Both the position numbers and the translations under genes were made by a program. A stretch of DNA of 64,000 nucleotides, taken from NCBI GenBank assembly GCA_016787755.1, contig JAEUUA010000023.1, positions 484,613 to 548,612 on the forward strand, written 5' to 3'. Under the pieces are notes generated by a model. That model was not told the DNA's origin. It saw only the letters and a list, made by a program, of their open reading frames with translations, and ran no database searches. This document shows, one piece after another, positions 54,078 to 62,431 of the stretch (positions are counted from its first letter, which is position 1; every line of letters starts with the position of its first letter). The stretch comes from Cyclobacteriaceae bacterium. Lineage in GTDB: Bacteria > Bacteroidota > Bacteroidia > Cytophagales > Cyclobacteriaceae.

Positions 54078-55091
54078 TTAAGATTGGGTTTCATCCGACT
54101 TTTTCGCCTTTCGTGGAATGAGCACAGAGAATACAATCGAAAGGGTGAGGGTAATCAAGATTATTACAAACGAAATAGTAGGTGGCATGTCAGTAAGGAC
54201 ATCTGGAAGGAAATCGCTGCCACGGCCAATTTCTAACAGCATTTTTGCCCCAATAAAGAAAAGAATAATGGACAAGCCTTTTTGAAGCAGATAAAACTTA
54301 TCAATGATTCCTGACAACAGGAAGAACATGGCGCGCAAGCCCATGACCGCGAAAATATTGGAGGTATAAATAATAAACTCATTTGTAGTGATGGCAAATG
54401 CAGCCGGGATGGAATCCACCGCAAATATTAAGTCTGTAGTTTCAATCAGGACAATCACCAGGAAAAGCTCTGTAAACATTATTTTCCCATCTACACGGGC
54501 TAAGAACTTTCCACCCATCTCGTCTTTTGTAATCGGCAAATATTTTCTGCAAAATTTAAGGATAGGATTCTTTTCTGGATCGATTTTCTCATCACTATCC
54601 TCAAAGTAGATTTTTATACCCGAGTAGATTAGAAAAACGCCAAAGATGTATAATATCCAATGAAACTTGTGTATGAAGATAGCACCTATAAAAATGAAAA
54701 CTCCTCTAAAAACAACAGCTCCAAGAATTCCCCAAAAAAGGATCTTATGAAAATACTCCTCCTTTACCTTGAAGTATTTCAGGATCAAAAGAATTACAAA
54801 GATATTGTCAACAGAAAGAGCATATTCGGTTAAATAGGCTGAGAAGTATTCTAGCGCGCCATCCGCCCCGCCACTTTCTTTGTCCATGGCGTAAATAAGG
54901 TAGCCAAAAACGGTACTAACACAAACCCAAAAAATTGATTGATAAAGAGCTGATTTAGTAGAAATCTTATGGGCCGTCTTGTTAAAGATACCCAAGTCCA
55001 AGAGCAGGAAAACGAAAATTATAGCCCCAAAAATTCCAAAAAGAAAGGTCTCATCACTGAGATCCAAGCCAAACAATGAAAATGCCAACAT
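54078..55091 (-). CDS. TerC family integral membrane protein
   Basis: A 337-residue protein with about nine hydrophobic helices. The TerC hallmarks are 'YALSVDNIFVILLIL' (90-104) and 'ETTDLIFAVDSIPAAFAIT' (217-235), both with membrane Asp residues for metal. Members such as Alx export manganese, and others act in metalation of secreted proteins. A loop (160-190) is very charged (FEDSDEKIDPEKNP). Its promoter is at 55169-55195, with a leader of about 70 bases. Confidence 0.93.
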   Translation of the reverse strand: MLAFSLFGLDLSDETFLFGIFGAIIFVFLLLDLGIFNKTAHKISTKSALYQSIFWVCVSTVFGYLIYAMDKESGGADGALEYFSAYLTEYALSVDNIFVILLILKYFKVKEEYFHKILFWGILGAVVFRGVFIFIGAIFIHKFHWILYIFGVFLIYSGIKIYFEDSDEKIDPEKNPILKFCRKYLPITKDEMGGKFLARVDGKIMFTELFLVIVLIETTDLIFAVDSIPAAFAITTNEFIIYTSNIFAVMGLRAMFFLLSGIIDKFYLLQKGLSIILFFIGAKMLLEIGRGSDFLPDVLTDMPPTISFVIILITLTLSIVFSVLIPRKAKKSDETQS

Positions 55092-55168
55092 GCTCTTTTT
55101 CTAGGGTTTTTGGGGTTAAGGAGCGGAGTGTTCTCTATGGAGTCTCAAAACTCACGCTACATAAGCGC

Positions 55169-55195
55169 CAAAGCTACAAATTAATTTTATTTCAA
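55169..55195 (-). promoter_or_regulatory. Promoter of the TerC gene
   Basis: On the minus strand TTG at 55195-55193 and TAGCTTTG at 55176-55169 with a 16-base spacer match the Bacteroidota consensus. The leader to the ATG at 55091 is about 70 bases. It shows only two very short hairpins and no recognisable manganese riboswitch. Confidence 0.55.
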
Positions 55196-55281
55196 TACTA
55201 TGACTTAGGGTTAATGCAAAAGGGATTGAAAAAGAAACCTCTTTGGGGTTAACTTATAGAAAAGAACAAACTGCCCTTACC

Positions 55282-57069
55282 TTACCTCAGTTCTACCTGC
55301 AGGTTAAGGAGGTTTTTATAAAGACCACTATTCATCGCCACTAATTCTTCGTGCGATCCTGATTCGGCTATGTGCCCATCTTTAATAACCAATATCCGAT
55401 CCACCTTACGAATGGTACTTAGTCGATGGGCAATTACCAATGTGGTGCGATTCTCCATGAGTGTTTCAAGTGCTTGCTGAACTAATTGTTCGGATAAAGC
55501 ATCCAATGAGCTTGTAGCCTCATCCAGTATAAGAATTGCAGGGTCTTTTAGAATAGCGCGGGCAATAGCCACACGCTGTCGTTGTCCTCCTGAAAGTTTT
55601 ACACCCCGATCACCGACCCGTGTTTCCAGTTTCTCAGGAAAAGTATCTATGAACTCCCACGCATTTGCCTTTTTTGCTGCCTCCATGATTTCGTGCTCAG
55701 TGGCGTTTGGCTTACCATAGGCAATATTCTCCTTAATGCTCCCCCCAAATAACATGACTTCCTGGGGAACGATACCCATGTTCTTTCTATAGTCAGATAA
55801 GTTGTATTCCACACTCAATTTTTGATCCACCGAAATGGATCCTGATTGAACAGGATAAAAACGCATGAGCAAATTAATGATAGTTGATTTTCCCGAACCA
55901 CTTGGACCAACCAGGGCGATTTTTTCACCCGGATTAATTTTAAAACTAATGTTTTTCAGGACCTCCACATCCTTACGCGTGGGGTACGAAAAAGAAACGT
56001 TTTCAAATTGAATATTGCCAGTTAACTTAATTCCCTTTGCGGATGAGGGCTGTTCATCAGATTGGTTAAGGATTTCTAAAATTCGTTCTGAGGCACCAAT
56101 GGAACGTTGCAGCTGACTGAATATATCGCCTAGCCCGGCAATGGATCCACCAATAAAAGCAGTATAAAGAATGAAAGAGAATAGCTCACCAACCTCGGCT
56201 TCTTTAGCTTGCACCAAATAGGCTCCATACCAACTGACCGCCACAATTCCGCCAAATAAAGCAACGATTGTAAAAGAGATAAAAACTCCGCGATAGCGAG
56301 CAGCATGAATGGCTGTTTTCACCACTTCATTCAACGATTTTTTGTATCGAAGTACTTCAAACAATTCGTTCGTAAATGACTTTACAACAGCAATAGATTG
56401 TAACGTCTCTTCAACAATCACATTTGAATTGGCTAATTGATCCTGAGTTTTTTTAGAAAGCTTGCGAATGAATTTACCAAAGAACAAGGCAGCTAACACC
56501 AATACCGGAAAGGTGAGCAGCATGAAGATGGTTAGTTTGGGATAAAGGAAAAAGATAACGGGAATACCAATCGATAGAATCAATACCTGCCGAAGTAACT
56601 CAGCAAGGGTAAACGTAAATGTGTCGTATAGCGTACCCACATCTGAAGTTATTCTGCTGATAAGCTCACCCGTTCTGCGACTATCAAAAAATGAAAGTGG
56701 TAGCCAAACAATTTTGGTGTAGATATGCTGCCGCAAATCTGCCAGGGTTCGCTCGCTTACAAATGTAAACGTGTAAACGCGAATAAATGAAAATACTCCC
56801 TGCACCAATAAGATGGCTATCAATACGAGTGCAATTTGGTTGATGCTTGTAAAGACGAAATCTTTTTTCCCTTGCGCCACATCCAACAACTTACCTGCGA
56901 AGTATGGAAAGGCTAGTAATGTGCCGCTAGACAATGCCAACGCAACTAGCCCGAGAAAAAACGGCCACCTATGAGGCAATACAAAGCGAAAAACCCCCAG
57001 TAATTTTTTTAATCCTGATTTATTGAGCGGACGTTTTTCCCCTTCCTCTAATCCTCTTCGTTTTGTCAT
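55282..57069 (-). CDS. MsbA-like ABC exporter (permease-ATPase fusion)
   Basis: A 595-residue half-transporter: six membrane helices over 30-330 (first ones FFLGLVALALSSGTLLAF and IALVLIAILLVQGVFSF) and an ATPase domain with Walker A LVGPSGSGKST near 388, signature LSGGQRQRVAIARA and Walker B AILILDEATSSLD. It works as a homodimer. The substrate may be lipid A (MsbA) or another lipid or drug; the sequence alone does not decide. It follows the small lipoprotein gene by 22 bases on the same strand. Confidence 0.93.
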   Translation of the reverse strand: MTKRRGLEEGEKRPLNKSGLKKLLGVFRFVLPHRWPFFLGLVALALSSGTLLAFPYFAGKLLDVAQGKKDFVFTSINQIALVLIAILLVQGVFSFIRVYTFTFVSERTLADLRQHIYTKIVWLPLSFFDSRRTGELISRITSDVGTLYDTFTFTLAELLRQVLILSIGIPVIFFLYPKLTIFMLLTFPVLVLAALFFGKFIRKLSKKTQDQLANSNVIVEETLQSIAVVKSFTNELFEVLRYKKSLNEVVKTAIHAARYRGVFISFTIVALFGGIVAVSWYGAYLVQAKEAEVGELFSFILYTAFIGGSIAGLGDIFSQLQRSIGASERILEILNQSDEQPSSAKGIKLTGNIQFENVSFSYPTRKDVEVLKNISFKINPGEKIALVGPSGSGKSTIINLLMRFYPVQSGSISVDQKLSVEYNLSDYRKNMGIVPQEVMLFGGSIKENIAYGKPNATEHEIMEAAKKANAWEFIDTFPEKLETRVGDRGVKLSGGQRQRVAIARAILKDPAILILDEATSSLDALSEQLVQQALETLMENRTTLVIAHRLSTIRKVDRILVIKDGHIAESGSHEELVAMNSGLYKNLLNLQVELR

Positions 57070-57091
57070 GGTTCGTCTAAGGACTTATAAT

Positions 57092-57682
57092 TTAATAAGT
57101 CGGTGCAAAGGATGCCTCAATTGTAAACTTAACGGAGTCACTTAAAATCATTTTTTGTGAGCCAGTCATTTTATACTTGCTTAACAACATGGCTCCACTT
57201 GAATCATCGAACTCTAATTGCAATTGGCGCTTGGATGCGTACAGCGAATTGGTTTCATGATACACCGATTCAATTTTTTTGATTTGCTTAAAATCCTTGT
57301 GATAATAGAAGGTGACAAAAGCAACAGGAGCCGGAGTTTTTGCTTTGTATCTTCTTATGCTCAAATTGCTTTGATTATCTTTTTCTCCGTCTGTGACTTC
57401 GTACATATTCCTATAAAGAGGTTTATTGATCAAATCAAGCTGACGGAAAACGTCTAACTCCTGAGCAACTAATGTACTGTCAGTCGCATGTGAGGATTGG
57501 TCATTTTTTCCATCCAACGATACAGACTTGGTAAGAGTTAATTCTGCCTTGGCAAGCACATTCACCTGTACATTAATCAAGCTATCAAAATCAAAATACA
57601 CTTTGTCATAGGATTTATTCTGGTTGTTGCAAGCAGCCGACAGAATTAGAGTAGTAAAAAAACAGAGAGCGCGAACTATCAT
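57092..57682 (-). CDS. Hypothetical lipoprotein coupled to gpmI
   Basis: A 196-residue protein with lipoprotein signal (LCFFTTLILSAAC, Cys at 18). The mature part is a mixed beta domain (AFVTFYYHKDFKQIKKIES, RQLQLEFDDSSGAMLLSKYKM). No family recognised. Its ATG overlaps the gpmI stop by four bases, so it is translated together with the glycolytic enzyme, which is odd. Confidence 0.8.
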   Translation of the reverse strand: MIVRALCFFTTLILSAACNNQNKSYDKVYFDFDSLINVQVNVLAKAELTLTKSVSLDGKNDQSSHATDSTLVAQELDVFRQLDLINKPLYRNMYEVTDGEKDNQSNLSIRRYKAKTPAPVAFVTFYYHKDFKQIKKIESVYHETNSLYASKRQLQLEFDDSSGAMLLSKYKMTGSQKMILSDSVKFTIEASFAPTY

Positions 57683-59208
57683 TCCTTATCAATCAATACG
57701 GTACCTGTCATTTCTTTAGGAATAGGAACTCCCATTAAGGCTAGAATGGTTGGAGCAAGATCGCCAAGCTTCCCATCTTTTAATTTTCCTTTATAGTCAT
57801 CATCAACAAGAATGCAGGGAACCAAATTAGTGGTGTGTGCGGTGTTAGGCGTCCCATCCTCGTTGATCATCTTATCGGCATTACCATGGTCAGCAATAAT
57901 GATAATGGCATACCCATTTTTCCGAGCTGCTTCTGTAACAGCTTCGTTGCACTGATCCACTGTTTCGCAGGCTTTAACAGCGGCTTCGAAAACACCGGTA
58001 TGACCCACCATATCTGGATTTGCAAAATTTAAACAAATGAAGTCTGCCGATTTTTTCTCTAACTCTGGAATAATCATATCGCGGATATCGTGGGCACTCA
58101 TTTCCGGTTGTAGATCGTAGGTGGCAACTTTGGGCGAAGGACACATTAAACGTGATTCACCAGGGAATACTTCCTCACGACCTCCAGAAAAGAAGAACGT
58201 AACATGAGGGTATTTTTCAGTCTCTGCAATTCGGATCTGTTTTTTGTTCGCTTTAGATACAATCTCACCTAACGTATTTTCCAGATTATCTTTATCGAAG
58301 ATTACCTTAACCCCTTTGAAAGAATCATCATAGTTAGTTAGGGTAACATAATGCAGGTTGAGCTTATTCATATTTTGCTCATGAAAATCTTGTTGGGTAA
58401 GTGCCATAGTAATTTCACGACCCCGGTCCGTGCGAAAGTTGAAACAAAGCACTACATCGCCTTCTTGTATTGTAGCTATTGGGTTATTATTTCCATCAAC
58501 AGCAATGATGGGCTTTATAAACTCATCGGTTACACCGGCTTCATAAGATTGCTCAACAGATCGCATTACATCCGTTGTTCTTTCTCCGGTGCCATGCACC
58601 ATGGCATCATAGGCAAGCTTTACACGTTCCCAACGCTTATCACGATCCATGGCATAGTAGCGACCCACCACACTGGCAATTTGCCCAGTAGTTTTGGCAA
58701 GATGATTTTTTAAATCAGTTAAATATCCTTTACCTCCTTTCGGATCTGTATCGCGACCATCCATAAAGGCATGGATGAAAACATTTTTGAGTTTGTGATT
58801 ATTAGCAATGGTACAAAGTCCTTTTAAATGATCGATATGTGAGTGCACACCTCCATCAGATAATAAACCAATTAGATGAACAGATTTATTATGCTTCTTG
58901 GCATATTCCAAAGCTTCGAGTAACACCGGATTAGTGTCTAATTCCTTTTCTTCAACGGCTTTATTCACGCGCACCAAATCCTGATACACCACGCGGCCGG
59001 CTCCAATATTCATGTGGCCAACTTCTGAATTCCCCATCTGCCCTGCCGGTAAACCCACCGCTAACCCTGAGGCTTCAAGTTTACTATGAGGATACTTTTT
59101 GTATAAGGAGTTAATGTAGGGCGTCTTGGCATGATCAATCGCGGAAACGGCCTCATTCTTGGCAATGCCCCACCCATCTAAAATCATCAACAACACTTGC
59201 TTGTTCAT
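57679..59208 (-). CDS. gpmI: 2,3-bisphosphoglycerate-independent phosphoglycerate mutase
   Basis: Glycolytic enzyme that interconverts 3- and 2-phosphoglycerate using two manganese ions. Metal ligand D11 (LDGWG) and catalytic S61 in MGNSEVGHMNIGAG are present; further motifs are FMDGRDTDPKGG, CFNFRTDRGREIT and IADHGNADKM with metal ligands. 509 residues, normal. A TATATTTG promoter element lies 30 bases before the start. Confidence 0.97.
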   Translation of the reverse strand: MNKQVLLMILDGWGIAKNEAVSAIDHAKTPYINSLYKKYPHSKLEASGLAVGLPAGQMGNSEVGHMNIGAGRVVYQDLVRVNKAVEEKELDTNPVLLEALEYAKKHNKSVHLIGLLSDGGVHSHIDHLKGLCTIANNHKLKNVFIHAFMDGRDTDPKGGKGYLTDLKNHLAKTTGQIASVVGRYYAMDRDKRWERVKLAYDAMVHGTGERTTDVMRSVEQSYEAGVTDEFIKPIIAVDGNNNPIATIQEGDVVLCFNFRTDRGREITMALTQQDFHEQNMNKLNLHYVTLTNYDDSFKGVKVIFDKDNLENTLGEIVSKANKKQIRIAETEKYPHVTFFFSGGREEVFPGESRLMCPSPKVATYDLQPEMSAHDIRDMIIPELEKKSADFICLNFANPDMVGHTGVFEAAVKACETVDQCNEAVTEAARKNGYAIIIIADHGNADKMINEDGTPNTAHTTNLVPCILVDDDYKGKLKDGKLGDLAPTILALMGVPIPKEMTGTVLIDKE

Positions 59209-59237
59209 AAGAAACTAATTTTTTGAATTTGAGAAAT

Positions 59238-59245
59238 CAAATATA
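59238..59245 (-). promoter_or_regulatory. Promoter -7 element of gpmI
   Basis: TATATTTG on the minus strand matches TAnnTTTG, 30 bases before the gpmI ATG. A TTG (in AATTGCGA) lies 14-15 bases further up, a slightly short spacer. Confidence 0.5.
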
Positions 59246-59339
59246 TGCGTGATTTATCGCAATTGCCCTTTTTTTAAGATAGTTCTCAAGCATCTTCAAG
59301 AAAACAAATGTTAGGCAACACAAAGATCAACTACTAATT

Positions 59340-59369
59340 TTTGGTTCCCGTATTAATGGCATAATTTTG
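59340..59369 (+). promoter_or_regulatory. Promoter of the DUF4783 - nadC unit
   Basis: TTTG at 59340-59343, 18-base spacer, TAATTTTG at 59362-59369: the best match to the Bacteroidota consensus in this window. It places the mRNA start near 59376 and so favours the ATG at 59387 over the upstream TTG. Confidence 0.75.
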
Positions 59370-59386
59370 GTCTGTTGAATAGCATT

Positions 59387-59779
59387 ATGAAGAGCAAAAT
59401 GTTGATTTTTACGTTCGTTTTTGCATTAATCGCGAGTCTGGTGTCCGCTCAAGCTGATATTTTTTCACCGATGAAGGATGCGCTGAAGGCAGGCAATGCT
59501 AAAGAGATGGTAAAACACATCAATCAGTCTATAGATATTAACCTGGAAGGAGAAGTAAATACCTATAGCAAAGCACAAGCAGAGTTTGTATTAAGAGATT
59601 TTTTTAAGAAATATCCGGTTTCGGATTTTACGATTGAACACACAGGGTCGTCTAAAAATGGATTGCAATATGCAATCGGCAATTATAAGAGTAACAAAGA
59701 TCAGTTCAATGTACTCATCCGCGTTAAGCAGGCAGCCACTGTTTACTTGATTCACGAGATCAGTTTTGTGAAGGAGTGA
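59387..59779 (+). CDS. DUF4783 domain protein
   Basis: A 130-residue exported protein (signal MLIFTFVFALIASLVSAQ). The mature part matches the DUF4783 pattern of an NTF2-like fold: 'IFSPMKDALKAGNAKEMVKHI', 'YSKAQAEFVLRDFFKKYPV', 'YAIGNYKSNKDQFNVLIRVK' (the first given in part). Function unknown. Its TGA stop overlaps the nadC ATG. Confidence 0.88.
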   Translation: MKSKMLIFTFVFALIASLVSAQADIFSPMKDALKAGNAKEMVKHINQSIDINLEGEVNTYSKAQAEFVLRDFFKKYPVSDFTIEHTGSSKNGLQYAIGNYKSNKDQFNVLIRVKQAATVYLIHEISFVKE

Positions 59780-60639
59780 TGCAGCCTGCCTATCTTACGG
59801 ATCAAGCCATTCATCATTTTATACAACAAGCGCTGGCCGAAGATCTCGGGGAAGGTGATCATTCTACGCTAGGATCCATTTCAGCTTTTAAAAAGACAAA
59901 AGCGCAATTGTTGGTGAAAGATGATGGCGTAATTGCCGGACTTACCATCGCACAAAAAATTTTCTATGAAGTTGATCCGAACTTGCAAATTACGTTCTAC
60001 AAAAAGGAAGGTGACGCAATTCAGAAAGGTGAGGTTGCTTTTGTAGTAGAGGGCCTTGCCCGATCCATTTTGACAGCGGAGCGCCTCGTGCTAAACTGTA
60101 TGCAGCGCATGAGCGGTATAGCCACTTATACAAAAAAACTCTGTACAATCATTCAGGGAACAAACGCAAAAGTGATGGACACGCGTAAAACCACTCCTAA
60201 CTTTCGCTTGATGGAAAAGTGGGCTGTGGCTATTGGTGGAGGGAAGAATCATCGGTTTGCGTTGTATGATATGGTGATGTTGAAAGATAATCATACGGAC
60301 ATGGCCGGGGGCATTCGGGCTGCTGTTGAAAACGTAAAAATGTATCTGGCTAAGAACAACAAGGATTTAAAGATTGAAGTAGAGACGCGCACTCTTGCTG
60401 AAGTAGAAGAAGTGCTGCACGTGGGGGGAGTGGATGTGATTATGCTGGATAATATGAGTGTGCAAGAAATGAAGCAGGCAATTAAATTAATCAATGGTAA
60501 ATGTAAAACTGAAGCGAGTGGTGGAATAACTGAAACCACCTTGCGCGCGGTTGCCGAGTGTGGGGTAGATTATGTTTCGGTGGGTGCGTTAACACACTCA
60601 GTAAAGAGTTTGGATTTGAGTTTGAAGGTGGAGAAGTGA
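59779..60639 (+). CDS. nadC: Quinolinate phosphoribosyltransferase
   Basis: Makes nicotinate mononucleotide from quinolinate and PRPP in NAD synthesis; nadK is elsewhere in this window. Landmarks: 'ALAEDLGEGDHST' (18-30), 'RLVLNCMQRMSGIATYT', 'MDTRKTTPNFRLMEKWAV' and 'EASGGITETTLRAVAECG'. 286 residues from ATG 59779; the GTG three bases earlier is a less likely start. Coupled to DUF4783. Confidence 0.95.
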   Translation: MQPAYLTDQAIHHFIQQALAEDLGEGDHSTLGSISAFKKTKAQLLVKDDGVIAGLTIAQKIFYEVDPNLQITFYKKEGDAIQKGEVAFVVEGLARSILTAERLVLNCMQRMSGIATYTKKLCTIIQGTNAKVMDTRKTTPNFRLMEKWAVAIGGGKNHRFALYDMVMLKDNHTDMAGGIRAAVENVKMYLAKNNKDLKIEVETRTLAEVEEVLHVGGVDVIMLDNMSVQEMKQAIKLINGKCKTEASGGITETTLRAVAECGVDYVSVGALTHSVKSLDLSLKVEK

Positions 60640-60649
60640 TTATAGCCAC

Positions 60650-60675
60650 TAACCTGCCCGACCGTGTCAGGGTTA
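60650..60675. repeat. Imperfect hairpin after nadC
   Basis: TAACCTG pairs with CAGGGTTA (one bulged base) around CCCGACCGTGT. No T run follows, so termination is uncertain. It may be a decayed interspersed repeat. Confidence 0.4.
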
Positions 60676-60750
60676 CAGTTTAGTTAGGCCATACAACAGT
60701 CATCGAATCTGTAGCTTTGATCCCAATTAGAAAATCCCACAAATCTGCCC

Positions 60751-60758
60751 TATTTTTG
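60751..60758 (+). promoter_or_regulatory. Promoter -7 element of the YcxB-like gene
   Basis: TATTTTTG matches TAnnTTTG, 29 bases before the ATG at 60788. No TTG at the right distance was seen. Confidence 0.45.
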
Positions 60759-60787
60759 CCCTCCTTAAAATTTAGAATTTAGTTTTT

Positions 60788-61261
60788 ATGATCGTTAAAA
60801 CGCGTAATTACAGGCTTGAAAAGAAGGATTATATAAAAATGGCGCTTAAGGCCATATTACTACAACAATGGTGGGTAAGCCTAATTGTGGTGACTATTTG
60901 TCTGGGCTATGTTTGGATTCCTAGTATCTGGTGGTTCATAGGAGCAGGAATTGGTGCCGCCTTGTATTTACTATTTTGGTGGATTCAGTTTTATGGAGTT
61001 ACACAACTAGAACAAGGCAAAATGTTGTTCGAGCGTTTTTCCTACGAAATAACAAGTCAGCAGATTGTGATGAAACTTAATGCGCGCGAAGGCATGCCTA
61101 TGAAGTGGGATCAAATCAAGCGCGCTCAATTGGGTAAAGATTATTTTTTGTTGTTTGTAAATAAGGCGCAACTCATTCATTTGCCTTTTAAAATCTTCAA
61201 TACGGATAACGAGCGAAAGTTTTTAACGAGCATCCTGCGAAATAAGGGATTGATTAAATAG
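60788..61261 (+). CDS. YcxB-like membrane protein
   Basis: A 157-residue protein with two close membrane helices (VSLIVVTICLGYVWI and FIGAGIGAALYLLFWW, residues 30-70) followed by a cytoplasmic beta domain ('FERFSYEITSQQIVMKL', 'MKWDQIKRAQLGKDYFLLFV', 'LIHLPFKIF'). This two-helix plus PH-like arrangement fits the YcxB family. Function unknown. Confidence 0.8.
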   Translation: MIVKTRNYRLEKKDYIKMALKAILLQQWWVSLIVVTICLGYVWIPSIWWFIGAGIGAALYLLFWWIQFYGVTQLEQGKMLFERFSYEITSQQIVMKLNAREGMPMKWDQIKRAQLGKDYFLLFVNKAQLIHLPFKIFNTDNERKFLTSILRNKGLIK

Positions 61262-61356
61262 ATACTGGATACTTGATACTGGCTGTTAGTATTTGGATAT
61301 TTGGTCATGCCTTTAAAGCAGCGATCAGAATCGAGTGACGAGTATCCAGCAGCTAG
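61261..61356. repeat. GATACT-type repeat running into recX
   Basis: Before recX, GATACTGGATACTTGATACT repeats the word GATACT three times, and inside the first codons of recX the exact complement AGTATCCAG (61341-61349) of CTGGATACT (61265-61273) occurs. This looks like a short interspersed repeat whose right arm has become part of the recX reading frame. Confidence 0.55.
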
Positions 61357-61828
61357 CTTTAAGAAAAAATACAGTCCTGCCGAATCACTGGCGAGAATTC
61401 AGCGCTACTGCGCCTATCAGGAGCGCTCGCACAAAGAAGTAAAAAGCAAACTTTTCGATTATGGTCTTTACTCCACACAGGTGGATGAGATCATCTCACA
61501 ATTAATTACTGATGGGTTTCTAAATGAAGAACGCTTTGCGAAGGCGTATGCGGGCGGAAAGTTTCGGATTAAGAAATGGGGCCGAGTAAAAATTAAGCAC
61601 GAACTGAAGGCATTGGGGCTAACCAAAAACTGTATCCAGCGTGGGTTGAACGAAATAGAATCTGCTGATTACTCTAAAACCTTAAAAGCGATCATAAAAA
61701 AGAAAGCAAGTGAATCCAAAGAGCCAAACCCGTTTAAGAAGCGCGATAAGATAGCACGCTTTGTAATTGGCAAAGGCTATGAGGCAGAGCTTGTATGGGA
61801 ATATGTTCGGGATATTTTGTCGGACTAG
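61307..61828 (+). CDS. recX: RecX family regulatory protein
   Basis: A 173-residue modulator of RecA. Three-helix RecX repeats are visible: 'ARIQRYCAYQERSHKEVKSKL' as a landmark (in part), 'IISQLITDGFLNEERFAKAYAGGKFR' and 'GRVKIKHELKALGLTKN'. The start is ATG 61307; the Ser/Glu/Asp/Pro-rich residues 7-16 (SESSDEYPAA) are encoded by repeat-like DNA and look like a disordered extension. RecA is not in the window. Confidence 0.9.
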   Translation: MPLKQRSESSDEYPAASFKKKYSPAESLARIQRYCAYQERSHKEVKSKLFDYGLYSTQVDEIISQLITDGFLNEERFAKAYAGGKFRIKKWGRVKIKHELKALGLTKNCIQRGLNEIESADYSKTLKAIIKKKASESKEPNPFKKRDKIARFVIGKGYEAELVWEYVRDILSD

Positions 61829-61902
61829 CCGCTTTTGCAATCCGCGCGACATTACCGGTGTTTTGCAAAACCGAACTTTACACTTTCACCGTTAGTACGA
61901 CT

Positions 61903-62355
61903 ATGAATCTGTTAACCATCCTTTTCTTATTTTGTACTTCACTTGTGCTTGGTCAGTCGAGTGAAGTACGCGTTGCCCAGTTTAATTTAAAAAAAACGGT
62001 CGCTATTGAGGGCTATGATCCAGTAAGCTATTTTGATAACAAACCGATTGAAGGGAAAGTTGAATTTAAAATCACCCACAAAGGGGTAACCTACCTATTT
62101 GCCAACTCTTCTAACCTTGAGAAATTTAAAGCAAATCCTGATAAATATGAGCCTGCCTATGGTGGCTGGTGTGCTTTCGCCATGGGCGAATCAGGTGAGA
62201 AGGTGAAGATAGACCCAGAAACGTACAAAATTGTAAATGGCAAATTGAATTTGTTTTACAACTTCTGGGGTACTAATACCTTGAAAGATTGGAATAAACA
62301 GGAAGCGGCATTAAAGGCAAAGGCTGACGAAAACTGGAAGAAATTCGTTCATTAA
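61903..62355 (+). CDS. Exported YHS-domain protein
   Basis: A 150-residue protein starting at ATG 61903 with signal peptide (LLTILFLFCTSLVLGQ). An earlier in-frame start would overlap recX. The YHS-type core reads 'AIEGYDPVSYFDNKPIEGK', 'HKGVTYLFANSSNLEKFKANPDKYEPAYGG' (in part) and 'CAFAMGESGEKVKIDPETYKIVNGKLNLFYN'-like end, also in part. Such domains often bind copper or other metal; the Cys in GGWCAFAM could take part. Confidence 0.85.
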   Translation: MNLLTILFLFCTSLVLGQSSEVRVAQFNLKKTVAIEGYDPVSYFDNKPIEGKVEFKITHKGVTYLFANSSNLEKFKANPDKYEPAYGGWCAFAMGESGEKVKIDPETYKIVNGKLNLFYNFWGTNTLKDWNKQEAALKAKADENWKKFVH

Positions 62356-62398
62356 ATTCATAATTCAATCATTTTCGGATATGAGCCAACCAATTAAC

Positions 62399-62406
62399 TA
62401 TCTTTG
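62399..62406 (+). promoter_or_regulatory. Promoter -7 element of the DinB gene
   Basis: TATCTTTG matches TAnnTTTG, 25 bases before the ATG at 62432; TTTTCG lies about 22 bases upstream as a weak -33. Confidence 0.55.
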
Positions 62407-62431
62407 CAGCGGCTTAAGTTTGATTTAGCGT

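Noticed and set aside
55091-55168. Possible manganese (yybP-ykoY) riboswitch in the TerC leader
   Set aside because: The leader is only about 70 bases and lacks the conserved stems; the two hairpins seen have four-base stems.
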